From Armillaria gallica (lineage: Eukaryota; Basidiomycota; Agaricomycetes; Agaricales; Physalacriaceae), in the NCBI GenBank assembly GCA_037576215.1, contig JBANDB010000010.1:3038001-3102000 (forward strand): DNA of 64,000 bases, in the 5' to 3' direction. The notes under the pieces are model-generated. The model worked only from the letters and a program-made list of their open reading frames with translations. It was not told the origin of the DNA and did no database searches. Below are positions 48,101 through 59,178 of the stretch, piece after piece. Numbering within the stretch: the first letter of the stretch is position 1; the number at the start of each line of letters is the position of its first letter. The position numbers were made by a program, and so were the translations under genes.

Positions 48101-49899
48101 AAATCGGAATAAGAGAGAAAATTGCGCCACACTGTCGAGGTACATACCTTTCACAAGAATGGCGACATGCACGAGCAATATAAAATAATTATAATGGTTT
48201 CTCGGATTTGGAATTATTCTGGTAAGCAGAGCTGCGGGTTCTCAAGATGTCTTTAAAACGCAATACGCAGAGTTCAACATGCCACCATGCGGACTCGAAC
48301 CACGACACACAATGTGTTCTTGCATTGAGTACAAAGCTCTACCGGTAATGCATGATGTATGATAAAGATAGTTACCTTTATTAGAATATTGCTACGCGAT
48401 CTACTCCTCAGCTAGCAGTGGTATGCGTAAACGGCACTGTCATCAAGAGTGAGCTCACGAGACTCGAAGGACCTCGGCGCAAATGGATACATGCCAAATA
48501 GGAGGCATCACACTGAACGTCGTTATCTACAATGAAGTCATATACCCAAAACGTTGACTCTCCTACGGTTCCGTGAGTCGTGACTTCTGGATAGGTGCTT
48601 TAAAACATCCATCTGCACCATTATTAACCAATAATATGTTCTTCGGAGAAATAGGCTGTGTGTGTTTATTTCATGCACGGGAACGCCCTTTTCCCCTTGG
48701 CTTTGAGTATATCGTCCCCCCCGTATCTGCTTGGGGTCTTGTTTGCGGAATCTGGTCTGTGTAGTCGTGTTGTGACGTCTTGTCGTGTTATAACATCCGC
48801 TCTATCTTTGCTCTGGTTTAAATGTCTGACAAGGTCCGCTCGTAGCAAAAAACATCGACATCGAGGAGAGGGAGCGCGGCCTGAGATTATCGCCGTACTT
48901 TAAGAGTACATCTGGCGGCGGCATTTCATTTCTGTACTATACCAGAAGGCGAAATTATGCAGTCTTGCTCTTAGTAACAATTACTCCTGTAGCATAAAAG
49001 AATCATGCAAGGACTGCTTTAGAATGTACTGCTATGTGGAGTAGAACCGCAGGTCCTATATCCCAGACGAACGCAACTCTACAGTTCCACTTATCGACAG
49101 CACCGACGTGAATAAACCATATCATATCTCCTCCATAAAGCCTGTGCAGACATAACCTTTAAGCACAATGAAACGTGACACGGAATCGGATGCTGAGCCA
49201 AAGAAGTACAAAAAAATGGCAAGAAGTGACCGCATTCAATTTTACGTCATCGCGTGGATTCGAACCACAACACGTAGTGTGTTCTTCCATTGATCTATGA
49301 CGAGGAATCGTGTGAGAAAGCTTCACCGGCGGCGATAAAGCTATCAACACGAAATGTGAAGGAGAAGTCAATTCTTTTGTGGGAGATATGCGTAAAGCAA
49401 GTTCTACAGCCAATGCAACGAGGTTCAACATTTAAGATGCAAGACAGTCCTCAGTGGCTCGAAGGGAAGTTACCTGGGGGTTGATCGTGGAGCAATCCTT
49501 TCTCCAGTGTGCAGAGGCATGCGCAAATGTGACTGTGACCGGGGTAAGCGCACAGGGAAGAAAAGGGCACGAATGAATACATACCAAACTGGAGCCATCA
49601 TCTAGTTCCTTCATACGCCGAATACGTTAATCCTCTCAGCATCCATCAAAGACGAGATTCCTTCTCTCAATACCATACACCTGCAGGAATGGCTGGTGTT
49701 GGAAGAGTAATGAATGAAGGTCCACCAGATGAGCATATAAATATGAGAAACCTCTTCCGTTCGATGGAAGGCTCAGGTTCATGGAGGGGAGATCTGGGAG
49801 TCTCTATCTTAAGGCCGGCGTCAAGGATTTGCAGCATGGGGGAAGTGGAGGTAGTGGTTGAGAAAAGAAGAGCGGAAGAAACAGGTTCTCTTTTGGGTA
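45119..49899. other. Repeat-rich DNA with scattered tRNA-like modules, no gene
   Basis: Modules of all three families lie at 46070 (T3), 46901 and 47911 (T1), 47179, 48280 and 49252 (T2). Between T1 and T2 a ~300-bp segment recurs (compare 47.95-48.28, 40.69-40.94 and 51.92-52.23 kb: 'TACATAC.TT...ACAAGAATGGC'). Two blocks around 46.6-46.95 and 48.96-49.2 kb match each other ('TTAGTAA(T/C)AATTACTC', 'CAACTCTACAGTTCC'). Small open frames are not conserved between copies. Confidence 0.45.
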
Positions 49900-52290
49900 T
49901 AGCCATGACACGGAGTCGAACCGTGCGTGTGAGTGCTCCAACTCGTCCGACTAAGCCAAAGAGGAGCTGCAAGTACCTCATACCAATGCGTATAAGGGCA
50001 AAGAAATCACGCAGCGCGGACTCGACATACCATATTCTTCGATAAGCATTGGTTACACCTAGACGAAACACAAGATATATAATCAGAGACGGGAACCACG
50101 CTATGCTGTGTGGATACACTTACGATCTTGCAGCTAGACGTGGTAGTAGACACAAAGGTCCTTTATAAAGCGCAGAGAGAGATAAAACTTAGCGATCAAT
50201 AGCCAGTTCAGATTAAGGAGCACAAAAAGAGAGTGCGAGTTAATCACGGAGTTAGCTGAGGAATTGAAACAAGGGCGTAGCATTGAGAAAAACCAGGACA
50301 ACTGTGCTATGTATGCCAACGGATTCGAACCATGGGACATAGCTAAGCGTGTTCTTCCGTTCACCAATAGTAGGTGCAGAGGATGGAGTCAACTGGACGA
50401 CTTCATACGACCGATATGTTGAACCTTTTATCTCTCGTGCGCGTAATTCGTGGCTCTTTCCCTCAGTATCGGATGCCTGCAACGTCTAGTAGATATGCGA
50501 TGTAAACAGCCTCATCGAATGCGTCATCATAGCGAGTCTTTGTGAACTCAAAGAAACTGCCAGACCACAGCACTACCCTCCTCGGAGCTCGGCTGCAGCT
50601 CCCTTCGGGCCGAGGAATACAACTCGTGTGCTATAGCCATGATTCGCCATGTGACTAGAGTCCGATAATCCACGGGGAAGAGTGCGCACATTCGACCTTG
50701 TATCTGCCACACCTTTTCAGATACGGGGACATGGAAAGATCATCGAGCCGATGCGAGAGTACGCTAAGAATTAGAAGCACCTGGAGAATGCAAGATTCCC
50801 ACCACGCACGAGACGTTCTCCAAGTTTTGAGACGCATACAAGTCTGAAAAAAGGCTCATATACTCGCCTCGCCAGTTAAAAATGCCGTTGCGATTGTAAA
50901 AGAGGTACAGGCGCTTGAAGCGACGGGGTAGACGATGATACAAGGCCGCTTGACATCCACTTGTACCGGGAACCAGGTTGTCACACGAGCGGATGGGGGG
51001 AAGGTCTGCATTCATGGCCTTCTGGTTATCGGAGTGTCGCTATACAATGACTAAAGAGGTAGCAGCTGACATCGGATCCGCGCCTAAGCGCAACGGTCAG
51101 CACACAGTAGTCCAGCGCAGGGGAGATGACGTACCTGGGTGTATCATCGACGTTTAGTACCGTTGGACACGAAGGACGACCCTGGCTGCCGTCTATCGAA
51201 AGGTCAGCCTAAAACGCACCTCCCTTTCAACAGTCCGCGGCAAATACAAATCCAGTCAAGAGAAAGTTCGAGGTCGGTTTTTCTTCGTTTGATAGCAGCG
51301 GAAGGATTAGTTGTACTGGCTGTTAGCATAGGACCGATTCAATAAAAGGATCATGGAAGGAGCAGAGCTACAGAAGCCGCACACCAAACGCGCGCGCGCA
51401 ATCATCTGGCTGGGCACCGGACGTTAAGTGGGTACACCTTAGAGCCAACGTAGGTCGTAGTCATGTCTCCAGAGCTATCAGTCGATTGGAAGACACGTCG
51501 GCCATCGAGGAAGGAAGAAAACTACCAATTTACCAAATAAAGCTATTCGGCAACTTCCGATGTTGAGGCTCGCGCCTCAATTTGCAATTCCTCGCGGGTT
51601 CAAAGCAAGCACCTCAGTGTGCCGGTACCAATACCTTCAATGCTCACCTCGTTACAAAGGTTTTCTTCGTTCTGATGCATAGTTATGGGAACCATCCACA
51701 GCCACGTAGCTATCAGCCGTAGATACCGACAAACCGTCCCAGAATTTTAATTCTTCATGACCGCCCATCTCATTCAACGAAAATCGTTTATCGAATAACG
51801 GGTACTATCGTAGACAAACCTAAGAAAATATATATATAAATACGCTCTGAGACCCGATGGCCCGAATAGCCACGACACGGATTCGAACCGTGGATGCTCA
51901 CACCCCTACAAATGAATCAAAGTCGTGAGCAATTCTTCATAGCGCGACAACAATAGAAGAAGACCTTGCGAAACATCACAAGGTAGTCCGGACTCGAAGC
52001 CGAATCAAGAGCGAGGGATCTAGTGAAAGAAAACCTTAAAATAGAATTAGGGACACAAACCAAATAATGCCACGTTATCGAGATACATACTTCTGACAAG
52101 AATGGCCGCATACACAAGCAATATAATGGCGTCTCGGCCATATGGATCTTCTGTTAAGGAGACTTCGTAGTTACATATCAAGATGTCTTTAAAAAAGAAC
52201 CAAGAGGGTTGAACTTCATGCATACCACCACTGGCACGCGGACTCGAACCATGACACACAGTGCTCTTCCGTTGATCAATAGTAGGTGTA
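49900..52290 (-). repeat. Large repeat unit U2
   Basis: Same order as U1: short T1-T2 pair (49900, 50008), T2 (50309), 'ATAATCCACGGGG' (50669), 'CTATCGAAAGG' (51193), 'CGGCAACTTCCGATG' (51550), 'CAATTTGCAATTCCTCGCG' (51577), T1 (51868) and T2 (52231). No hAT insertion. A microsatellite-like CGCGCGCG lies near 51391 and a TATATATA tract near 51829. Confidence 0.65.
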
Positions 52291-52914
52291 CTGTACTTGA
52301 TCGATCATGTTACAAAGCTCTACCGACCAGGATGGACTTATTTGACTCTATGAGAACATTGCTGTATGACCTAATCCTCAGCTACACACTCCGCGGCGAG
52401 ATGTGCGTTTCAATGTGTCTTTTGAACACGGTATTGGTTAGTGTACGTGCTACCTCATGCTCTCTGGAATGACCTTTTCCTGCGGCCCTGAAGCTTCATA
52501 GAAACTCCTCCTCTCCTCGACGTTGTGATGTTGGGCTTCATTTCAGGAATCGAGCCTGTCCCCTATTTTCAGTTACCATGTCACCACCCTTTTGCTATGT
52601 CGATGCGAAGTAGCCTCAGATTGTGGAGTAAATCTATAAAGGAAAGGAATGCAGCATGAGATATAGGCGGGTAATTCATTGTCATGATTTCGATGCTCAC
52701 CAATTGTTATGTTTTGAGTTCACCGCACGTCAAAGAAAGGGGTCCTCATACAGCGGTGGCGTGGGCAGAAGCATATCTACGGTTCGATCCTGTGAGGCCG
52801 CTATTATAAATGAATGAGCTAACTTTTTCTATGGGCTCCTCGAGTACAGGTAAGATCCATTTCTGTGACTAAAAAGGCATCTACTGTTTCTGAATATCGA
52901 CTGGCACATCTTCA
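52291..52914. other. Repeat-derived spacer, no gene
   Basis: It contains the T3 module at 52741-52800 and sequence also present near 56.75-57.1 kb ('CTTCATA(G/A)(A/G)AACTC(C/G)TCCTCTCCTCG', 'GCATGAGAT.T.GG'), so U2 and U3 share their right-hand flank as well. Confidence 0.5.
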
Positions 52915-53800
52915 CATCGAGCTCGTTCTCTCCCAATTTGGACCATATATTTTTCTCCCTTTCTCTCCCGTCTCCTTTCGACTCTGCTCGTCCTTGTCCA
53001 TCCTGAACCCGCCAGTAGTAAGTACGTCCCATGGAGGTGAAGGTGTGGTGCTGGAGCTCGGGGGATATTGAGGATAGGAGGATAGGATATACGTTGATCG
53101 AAGGAAGGAAGGAAGTTTTATTACCTGACGGTGATCCTCAACAGAAGCATGCCGGCGTCCGTACTACAGTCCCCCCGATACATCTACACTAGCTACTGTG
53201 TGTCTACTATACATAGTGAGGAATGCAACTGCTACGGTACCGAACCACTCCTTTGCTCTGCCGCTATGGTCAAGCCCCATCATGAGTACTCCCTCACGGC
53301 CTCGGCGGTAGGTTGGTGAATAAATAATAAAGGAACGGAGTGGGAGAAGGAGGAGGTGCATCGGGGATCGCACCCTCGCCTTCTAGCTGGGATATAGTTC
53401 CCACACAGACAGAGGCCCCGAGGGCAAACTGCAAAGGAGAGAGCACAGTGGGGAGAGCCACGCGGCACGCCATGCATGCGCACGGGCCATGTAACGATCA
53501 CCCTCCACCGCCCAATCGAAATTCCAAAAAATCTCTACCTCGGACTGAGAGAACGCAGTGCACGAGAGTGGAGCGTGCTGGCTATCGGGCATGCCGTTTA
53601 CACAATGGGATCCGTCATCGATGGAGGAAGTGAAATATCCGGGTCCAAAGAATTGAAATTCCACATGGAGCGATCGTGTTGATAATTGCATTAGCTGAGC
53701 GACGTCGAGCTTGGTTCTAAGCAGCGTCTCAGTGAAACGAAGTACTCGCACTTTGTCTTGAGTCAAAGGATAACCTTGTCCACTAAAAGGATCTTGAATT
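52915..53800 (-). repeat. HNH-gene 5' end and promoter, copy 3 of 3, split by an insertion
   Basis: The outer parts (52915-53101 and 53606-53800) match the front of the HNH gene at 18.7-19.0 and 31.4-31.75 kb. Read on the minus strand the start codon with MTDP is still present at about 53607-53618, directly before the break, and the continuation ('GAGGATATTGAGGATAGG') lies on the other side of about 505 bp of unrelated DNA. The inserted DNA therefore interrupts the first coding exon. Confidence 0.7.
53102..53605. mobile_element. About 505-bp insertion in the HNH-gene copy
   Basis: Boundaries follow from alignment with the two uninterrupted copies. The left edge carries GAAGG units (about 53100-53114). 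I found no convincing inverted or direct terminal repeats and no target duplication, so the class (solo LTR, SINE-like, or other) is open. Confidence 0.4.
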
Positions 53801-54327
53801 TCTCGTATGGGTCAAGTATCAGAAACACGAAGGACAAAAGAAGGATGATTATCACGCGATCGTTACGTCCCGTTTTTATCCGTCGAGGACATCGCCTCCG
53901 TGAATTGAAATGGGGAGTGGTTAGTGCAATGCGAAGGAAAGACAGTTCTCGTGATTCATAAATAGTGGTCTGCTTCAAGGCAATAGAAGCGAAAACGACA
54001 ACAATGAATAGAGTGAAAACATGAGTCTCACATGAATCGAAGCGAGTGTGAAGAACCCTATCTTTCGTCAAATACATGATTCTTGGCTCTTTCTCGCTGC
54101 AACCATCACAGGGTAAAGAAACTTGGCGTTGTAGAGAGTCTTTGTTCAATGCAACTAACACTACCCTCCCGTATTCCGGAACTCGCATGCAGTTCCCCAC
54201 CGCTAGCTGTGACTCGCAAGATAAATATAGGGACAGAAGGAAATCCGGTCTTTGGGCTGCAGGAAGTAGAGGTTGTCTGTGAGAAAAGAAGAGCGGAAAC
54301 AAGAAAAGGAGCACACCATCAAACCAT
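53801..54327. other. No gene recognised
   Basis: The 205-codon minus-strand frame (53763-54380) runs through the promoter-like part of the HNH copy and a T1 module and is probably fortuitous. About 54160-54327 is the inverted partner of 37770-37990. Confidence 0.4.
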
Positions 54328-56640
54328 AGCCATGACACGGAGTCGAACCGTGAGTACTCCAACTCATGAGACTGAGCCAAAGAAGGACTGCAAGCACTCT
54401 AAAGAATAAGATGACTACACAAACATTGCGTGGTACGGACTCGAAACGTGCGAAATTCTGCAAGGTGCTTTAAATTATATTGGCTGCAGCGAGTATCAGA
54501 AACAGGATGCCATGGTGGTATACTCACGATCTTGCGCTAGGCAGTCTAGATGTGGTGGTATGCACAAAGCTTCTTCAAGTTGCCTTATGAAACGAGAGAG
54601 ACGGAGACAAAACTTACCTCGAAAAAGCAGGGCCGGATACACGAGCAGTATAAAGGCGAGCCAATATTGAGGAGCACCAAACAAACACATCGACAAGGCA
54701 ATGAGAGGATGTCTGAATGTTAAACCAGTTGATTGCGGAGAAATGGGTGTTAGCTGGAGAATTGGAACAAGGACCATTGTAAGTAATTCATAACCATGTA
54801 GCGCCGAGAAAACTGAAGGCAAGAAAGTTAAATAAGTAGGTTGACACATGGACTCGCGCCATGAGATATTGCTAAGCGTGTTCTTCCATTGATCAATCGT
54901 AGGAGCAGAGGGACTCGCTGATCTGGGCGACATTATATGCCGAACTCGTTGACCCTCATATCTCTTTTGATACGGGACTCTTGCTCACAGAATAGTCCGC
55001 CTCCAACGGCTAGTGAATATTGGGAAAACGGCCTCGTAGAATCAAGCATCTTCGTCGATTCGGTGCAACTACCAGACCATAACATTACCTCCCGCAGTCA
55101 TCCCGGAACTCGCCTGCGGCCATGTTCGAGTCGACGAGTACGGATCGTGTGCTATAGCCATACTTCGGCATGTGAGTAGGAGTCTTGTAATCCGCGGGGA
55201 TGAGTACGCACTTTGGACTTGGCGTCTTGTATGCCTTTTAGGATATGGGAATCCGGAAAGGTCTTCAGGCCGATGAGAACGTATGTGGAGAAGTAGAACG
55301 AATAAAGGTGCACCTGGAGAGCACGGGTTCCCTGGCACGAATGAGACGCTCTCGAAGTTTCAAGACACATACTGAGAAGGAGCGCATATACTCGCTGCGC
55401 CAGTTCAAAATGCTGATAGAATGAAGGAGGTGCAGGTGATGAGGTAGACGATGATATATCGAATATGTGACCGCGTTGATATTCATCGGTACCGAGATCC
55501 AGGTTATACACGGGACGAATGGAGGAAAGTCTACATAAAGGCCTTCCAGCTAAGGGGAATCACTATGCAATGACCAAAGAGGTGACAGTAACCGCCGTAT
55601 CTGCGCCTAGCCCGAGGATCAGCGTACAGTAATCCTGCTTTGGAATGACGGCGTACCTAAGCGTCTCGTGGACGTCTACGTGGGCACTATTCCTATCTGC
55701 TACAGCAAAGGGGGCCCATACTTGTTCCTCCTCTGAGTCCTCGCATCAAAGGCACGCTCCTCCAATTGGACAAGAAGCAATGATGACTCTGGCCGCCTTC
55801 TATCAAAAGGATAGCTTGAATGTTCATTCGAGGAGTCCATTCGTGCGACAAGCCGATGCCTCTCCTTTACCGCTCGTTCATCGAAATGTTCCTTGAGTAC
55901 ATGAAAACCTGATCTCCCATGCAACAGTCGACGGCGTAGAATAAAAATGGAAGCAAGAGCAAGCTCCAGGTCAGATTTCTTTGATGGATAGCAGCAGAAG
56001 GAGTAATTGTGCTGTCCTCAGGTGTAAGCGCAGATGGCTACAAGGAATGTGGATGAATACGTACAGCACAGAAGTCGCGTGCGCAATTGTCAGGCTGGAC
56101 ACCTAAGGCCTACGGGGATCAACGGAAATCGTCTTGAAAAGGTCGCAGTCAGAGCCAATTCAGGACAGAGTCCCGTCTTCAGACCTATCAGTCGATAGGA
56201 AGACACGTCCGCCATCGAGGGAAGGAAGCAAAGAGCCAAATTACTACTAAACAAGACCAACCGGCAACTTCCGATGTGATGCTCGCGCCTCAATTTGCAA
56301 TTCTTCATGTGTTCAAAGCAAACCCTTTCGCTTCCCTCGTGCTGATGATTACACCGATTTTCTTGGTTCGGATGCATAGGTATCGGCAATATCCTCAACA
56401 AAGAGCTGACGATACCATCAGCCGTCCCATATACTACAAAATGTCTCAGGATTTTGCGACTGCGCATCTCACCAACATCTCACTCGACGAAAATGGCACT
56501 TCCATAAGTGTATATCAAACCACGGTAGTGATACCAAGAAAATCTAACCACAAAAAAAATAATGACGCTCTGAAAACCCGCCAGAATAGCAACGGCACGG
56601 AATCGAACTGCGGACGCTCACACACCTACAACTGAGCCAC
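54328..56640 (-). repeat. Large repeat unit U3
   Basis: Same order as U1 and U2: T1-T2 short pair (54328, 54418), T2 (54838), 'TAATCCGCGGGG' (about 55187), 'CTATCAAAAGG' (55799), 'CGGCAACTTCCGATG' (56260), 'CAATTTGCAATTC' (56289) and T1 (56588). The hAT MITE of U1 is absent. Minus-strand frames of 145 and 119 codons (54496-54933 and 55152-55511) contain hydrophobic stretches (QYWLAFILLVYPALLF); the decayed gene carried by the unit may have been a membrane protein. Confidence 0.65.
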
Positions 56641-57424
56641 CGTCATCAGCTAATGAAGGAGCATGGAGTAAGATCATCACATGAAGGCACAACACGAAAG
56701 CGTCAAATCGAATAAGCTGCTGCCATACCAAAAAGAATCAGAGATGCAAATTCCGCTATGTTACCTTTCCTCATGCTTTGAAGCTTCATAAGAACTCGTC
56801 CTCTCCTCGCCATTGTTGTGTCGGCCTTGATTGCAGAAACGGGGCCTGAGCACCCGTATTTTCCCCCACATCTCACCAATTTTAATTTTTCATTATGTTG
56901 ATGCCAAGAAGCCCAGATTGCGGAGGCGCTGGAGAGAGCGAAGCATGAGATTTGGGTGGGCAATCCATTGTCCTGGTTTCAATACCTACCCATAAAACTG
57001 TTACAACTTGTCTCACCGCACGTTAAAACAGCGATCATTGCACAGCCGTAGTGTCGGGGGATAATATGTCTACGGTTCGACTCCGTGAGGCGGCATTTAT
57101 GTGTCATTCACTTTGTTTTTTCCACGGACTCCTCGTGCATTCCTTCCCGTGAGTAGAAAAGCGCTTGCCATCTCTGAATCTGGACTTGCCTAATGAGAAG
57201 TGCCTTGACGACGACGAAAAATTGGTGCTTAAACGCATAGTAATGACACCGAATCGAAGTGTGAATGCTACCAACAAGCGACTGCACTAATTCTCACATG
57301 AGATGGGTAGGTGCTACACTGGAAACATGAGAATTCAGATTCGTCCCCAGGGCGATTCAATGTGCGTATCGGAACGACGAGGCGAAGACTTTCCACGGCC
57401 ACAAGGTTTATTATTGGGTGCCGA
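56641..57424. other. Right flank of the repeat region, no gene
   Basis: It contains a T3 module (57041-57097) and a degenerate T1 module (57240-57290). No coding sequence was recognised. Confidence 0.4.
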
Positions 57425-57773
57425 GATTGATTGTTCTTAGGCTGCCGATATGCCTCCAGCGGGTCTCAATTCTCCCACAAAACTTGCTTAAAGGACAAAC
57501 TACGTCTGCCACTCAGAACGAACTCACTCCCATCACCTCTAAACTCTACCCGTCGCATCATAAATCCTGACGCGTCTTTACTGGTGTCATACCAAGAACT
57601 CACATCACGTTCCAAGCCATAAGGCAAGAAACGACCTGAATCGGATGTCAACGTGTAGGGAATAAGTTGGAATTGTGGCACAGCACAGCACGGCTCTTCA
57701 AGGTTCGTAATAATCTACTTAAACTGCCACCACAACTATAGAATCATATATTTAGACGAGTTACTCCGGAACC
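57425..57773 (+). repeat. Upstream part of the F-box segmental duplication, copy 2
   Basis: Partner of 29405-29767, same orientation, ending at the F-box start codon. Confidence 0.8.
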
Positions 57774-58949
57774 ATGCTTCAGTTGGGTGACGATTATCTC
57801 ATTCCCCCTCGTGTTTCCATGTACATGGAAAGCAATGACGCGCCTCATGGTATAGACGTGGCATATATTTCAAACTCTTTGCGGGAAATCAGCCAGTCGA
57901 TCGAGAAGGCTGATGAAGAAGAAAAAGAGCTCTCGAGAGCTCTCGAAACCTTGCGGAAGCGTCGCGCCGCAATGCTAGAAACACGGTCCAAACTTCGATC
58001 CATTATCTCTCCTCTTCGTCGCTTTCCCGCTGAAATTCTCTCTGAGATTTTCCACCATACCGTTGAAAGAGGCGGCTACTCCGTCCTGAACACCTCCGCT
58101 GGTCCCTGGTCTCTCAGCCACGTCAGTCGTCATTGGAGAGCCACTGCACTGACATGTTCTGGAGTCCTTTGGTCTAATCTATATATCGGCATCCATGAAT
58201 GCACCTTTCAAAAGAAGGATCATCTTTCCCTTCTTCAAACGTGTCTCACTCGATCCCGCAGTCATAACATTTCGGTGTACCTAGATTACCCAGAATCGGT
58301 ACCCACCTTTGAAGGCAAAGCTATCGAAATCGTCCAGATGCTTGTAGCCAACTGCGAACGTTGGCACTCATTAGAAATCTCCAACCATTCTTTCGAGATC
58401 CACAATCTTCTCAGTAAAGTTCATGGTCATATCCCGAACTTGAAAAATCTTGTCATCCACTGCGGACATCTTCGTGCATCGCCTATCACGGCATTTGAAT
58501 TGGCTCCCAACTTGCGCACTGTGAAGATATATGGTCGCCTGGGTGTAGTCCTCGGTCCCGGAAATCATTCCCTTATTTCATACGAGGACTACCGGTCCCC
58601 ACCATCAACTGCTCTTGACTCATATTTCACTATTCTTCGCTCTTGCCGCCAACACCTACAAATATTCACAAGTCTCCATTCGTCCACTTCTCAGATATCG
58701 CGTGCAGAAAATCCCCCGATTATTTTACCACAGCTGAAACACTTGCGAGCAATAAACAGAGACTTGATCCAAAGCGTGACGGCACCGAATCTGGAGAGCT
58801 TCCACTTGGATAATTCTCATAGCGCTCTTGCGGATAGGCTCTTGAATCTCCGCAATCTATTCATTCGGTCCCGATGTTTCAGTCTCTCCAAGCTCACAAT
58901 CTTAGGGTTAATGGGTATGATGAATAGCAAGACAATGACGACAGCTTGA
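57774..58949 (+). pseudogene. F-box-like protein, copy 2 (C-terminally truncated)
   Basis: The 391-residue frame is closely similar to the 517-residue protein at 29.8 kb over its first ~370 residues: same start (MLQLGDDYLIPP), same coiled coil, same F-box-like domain with a 2-3 residue insertion before it (SKLRSIISPLRRFPAEILSE), same WRATALTCSG. Similarity stops after LSKLTI at about 58900. The last ~14 residues are unrelated, and the ~145 C-terminal residues of copy 1 are absent. The truncation point lies 230 bp from the 3' end of the GT2 gene, so a rearrangement joined the two. The F-box may still bind Skp1, but much of the target-binding half is missing. It could be expressed; I class it as truncated. 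Confidence 0.75.
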
Positions 58950-59178
58950 AATGTTATCAACAAAGCATGTATGTAAGAAAGGCCCAACGTCTATCAAGTA
59001 ACACAGCCAATGTAAGATATAAACAGTGGATGAATGGATGGATACAATATTGAGTGAATGAGTTGTTCTAATGAGTGTGCTTGCATAGTAACGGGGTCCA
59101 TAAACCGAACCAGAGCGAAATGAGAGCAAACGATAAGCGTAAGGTAGAAATTGACGGGACGAGTCCAAAACTTGCCCA

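Larger units (their letters stand above)
38566..54905 (-). repeat. Type-2 compact tRNA-like modules (family T2)
   Basis: A second family, on the minus strand reading TTGATCAATGGAAGAAC, then 8-15 nt, then a T-arm such as CGTGG-TTCGAAT-CCACG. Copies: 38566-38620, 40939-40995, 41341-41400, 47179-47222 (T-arm lost), 48280-48330, 49252-49300, 50008-50060 (degenerate), 50309-50375, 52231-52290, 54418-54465 (degenerate) and 54838-54905. They alternate with type-1 modules, commonly with about 285-370 bp from T1 to T2, or about 100 bp in the two short versions (49.9 and 54.3 kb). Confidence 0.55.
46070..57097 (+). repeat. Type-3 tRNA-like modules (family T3)
   Basis: Three plus-strand copies (46070-46128, 52741-52800, 57041-57097) share 'TCTACGGTTCGA' and '(T/G)GTGAGG' and, in the first, a good box A (TTGGTTCAGCGGTAG). 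The T-stem ACGG...CTGT/CCGT is partly preserved. They are shorter than tRNAs and occur only inside the repeat region. Confidence 0.45.
37465..57290 (-). repeat. Type-1 compact tRNA-like modules (family T1)
   Basis: Each ~55-bp module ends in a perfect or near-perfect T-arm (CACGG, loop TTCGATT, CCGTG) and starts with an A-box-like TGGCTCAGTTGTAGG, but the anticodon arm is missing or reduced to a short hairpin. Minus-strand copies: 37465-37520, 40631-40690, 46901-46960, 47911-47970, 49900-49965, 51868-51920, 54328-54387, 56588-56640, 57240-57290. Plus-strand copies: 37712-37768 and 38232-38287. None is long enough to be a working tRNA. They look like tRNA-derived (SINE-like) heads with Pol III box A and box B. 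Confidence 0.6.

Noticed and set aside
40631..52290. CRISPR-like array from regularly repeated short modules
   Set aside because: Repeat spacing is hundreds of bases, repeats diverge, the organism is a eukaryote and no cas-like gene exists.
53763..54380. 205-codon minus-strand frame
   Set aside because: It crosses an HNH-gene promoter copy and a tRNA-like module that are non-coding elsewhere; the frame is not kept in the inverted copy at 37.7-38.0 kb.
37465..57290. True tRNA genes
   Set aside because: The modules have box-A- and box-B-like parts but are 45-65 nt long, lack a 7-nt anticodon loop and a paired acceptor stem.
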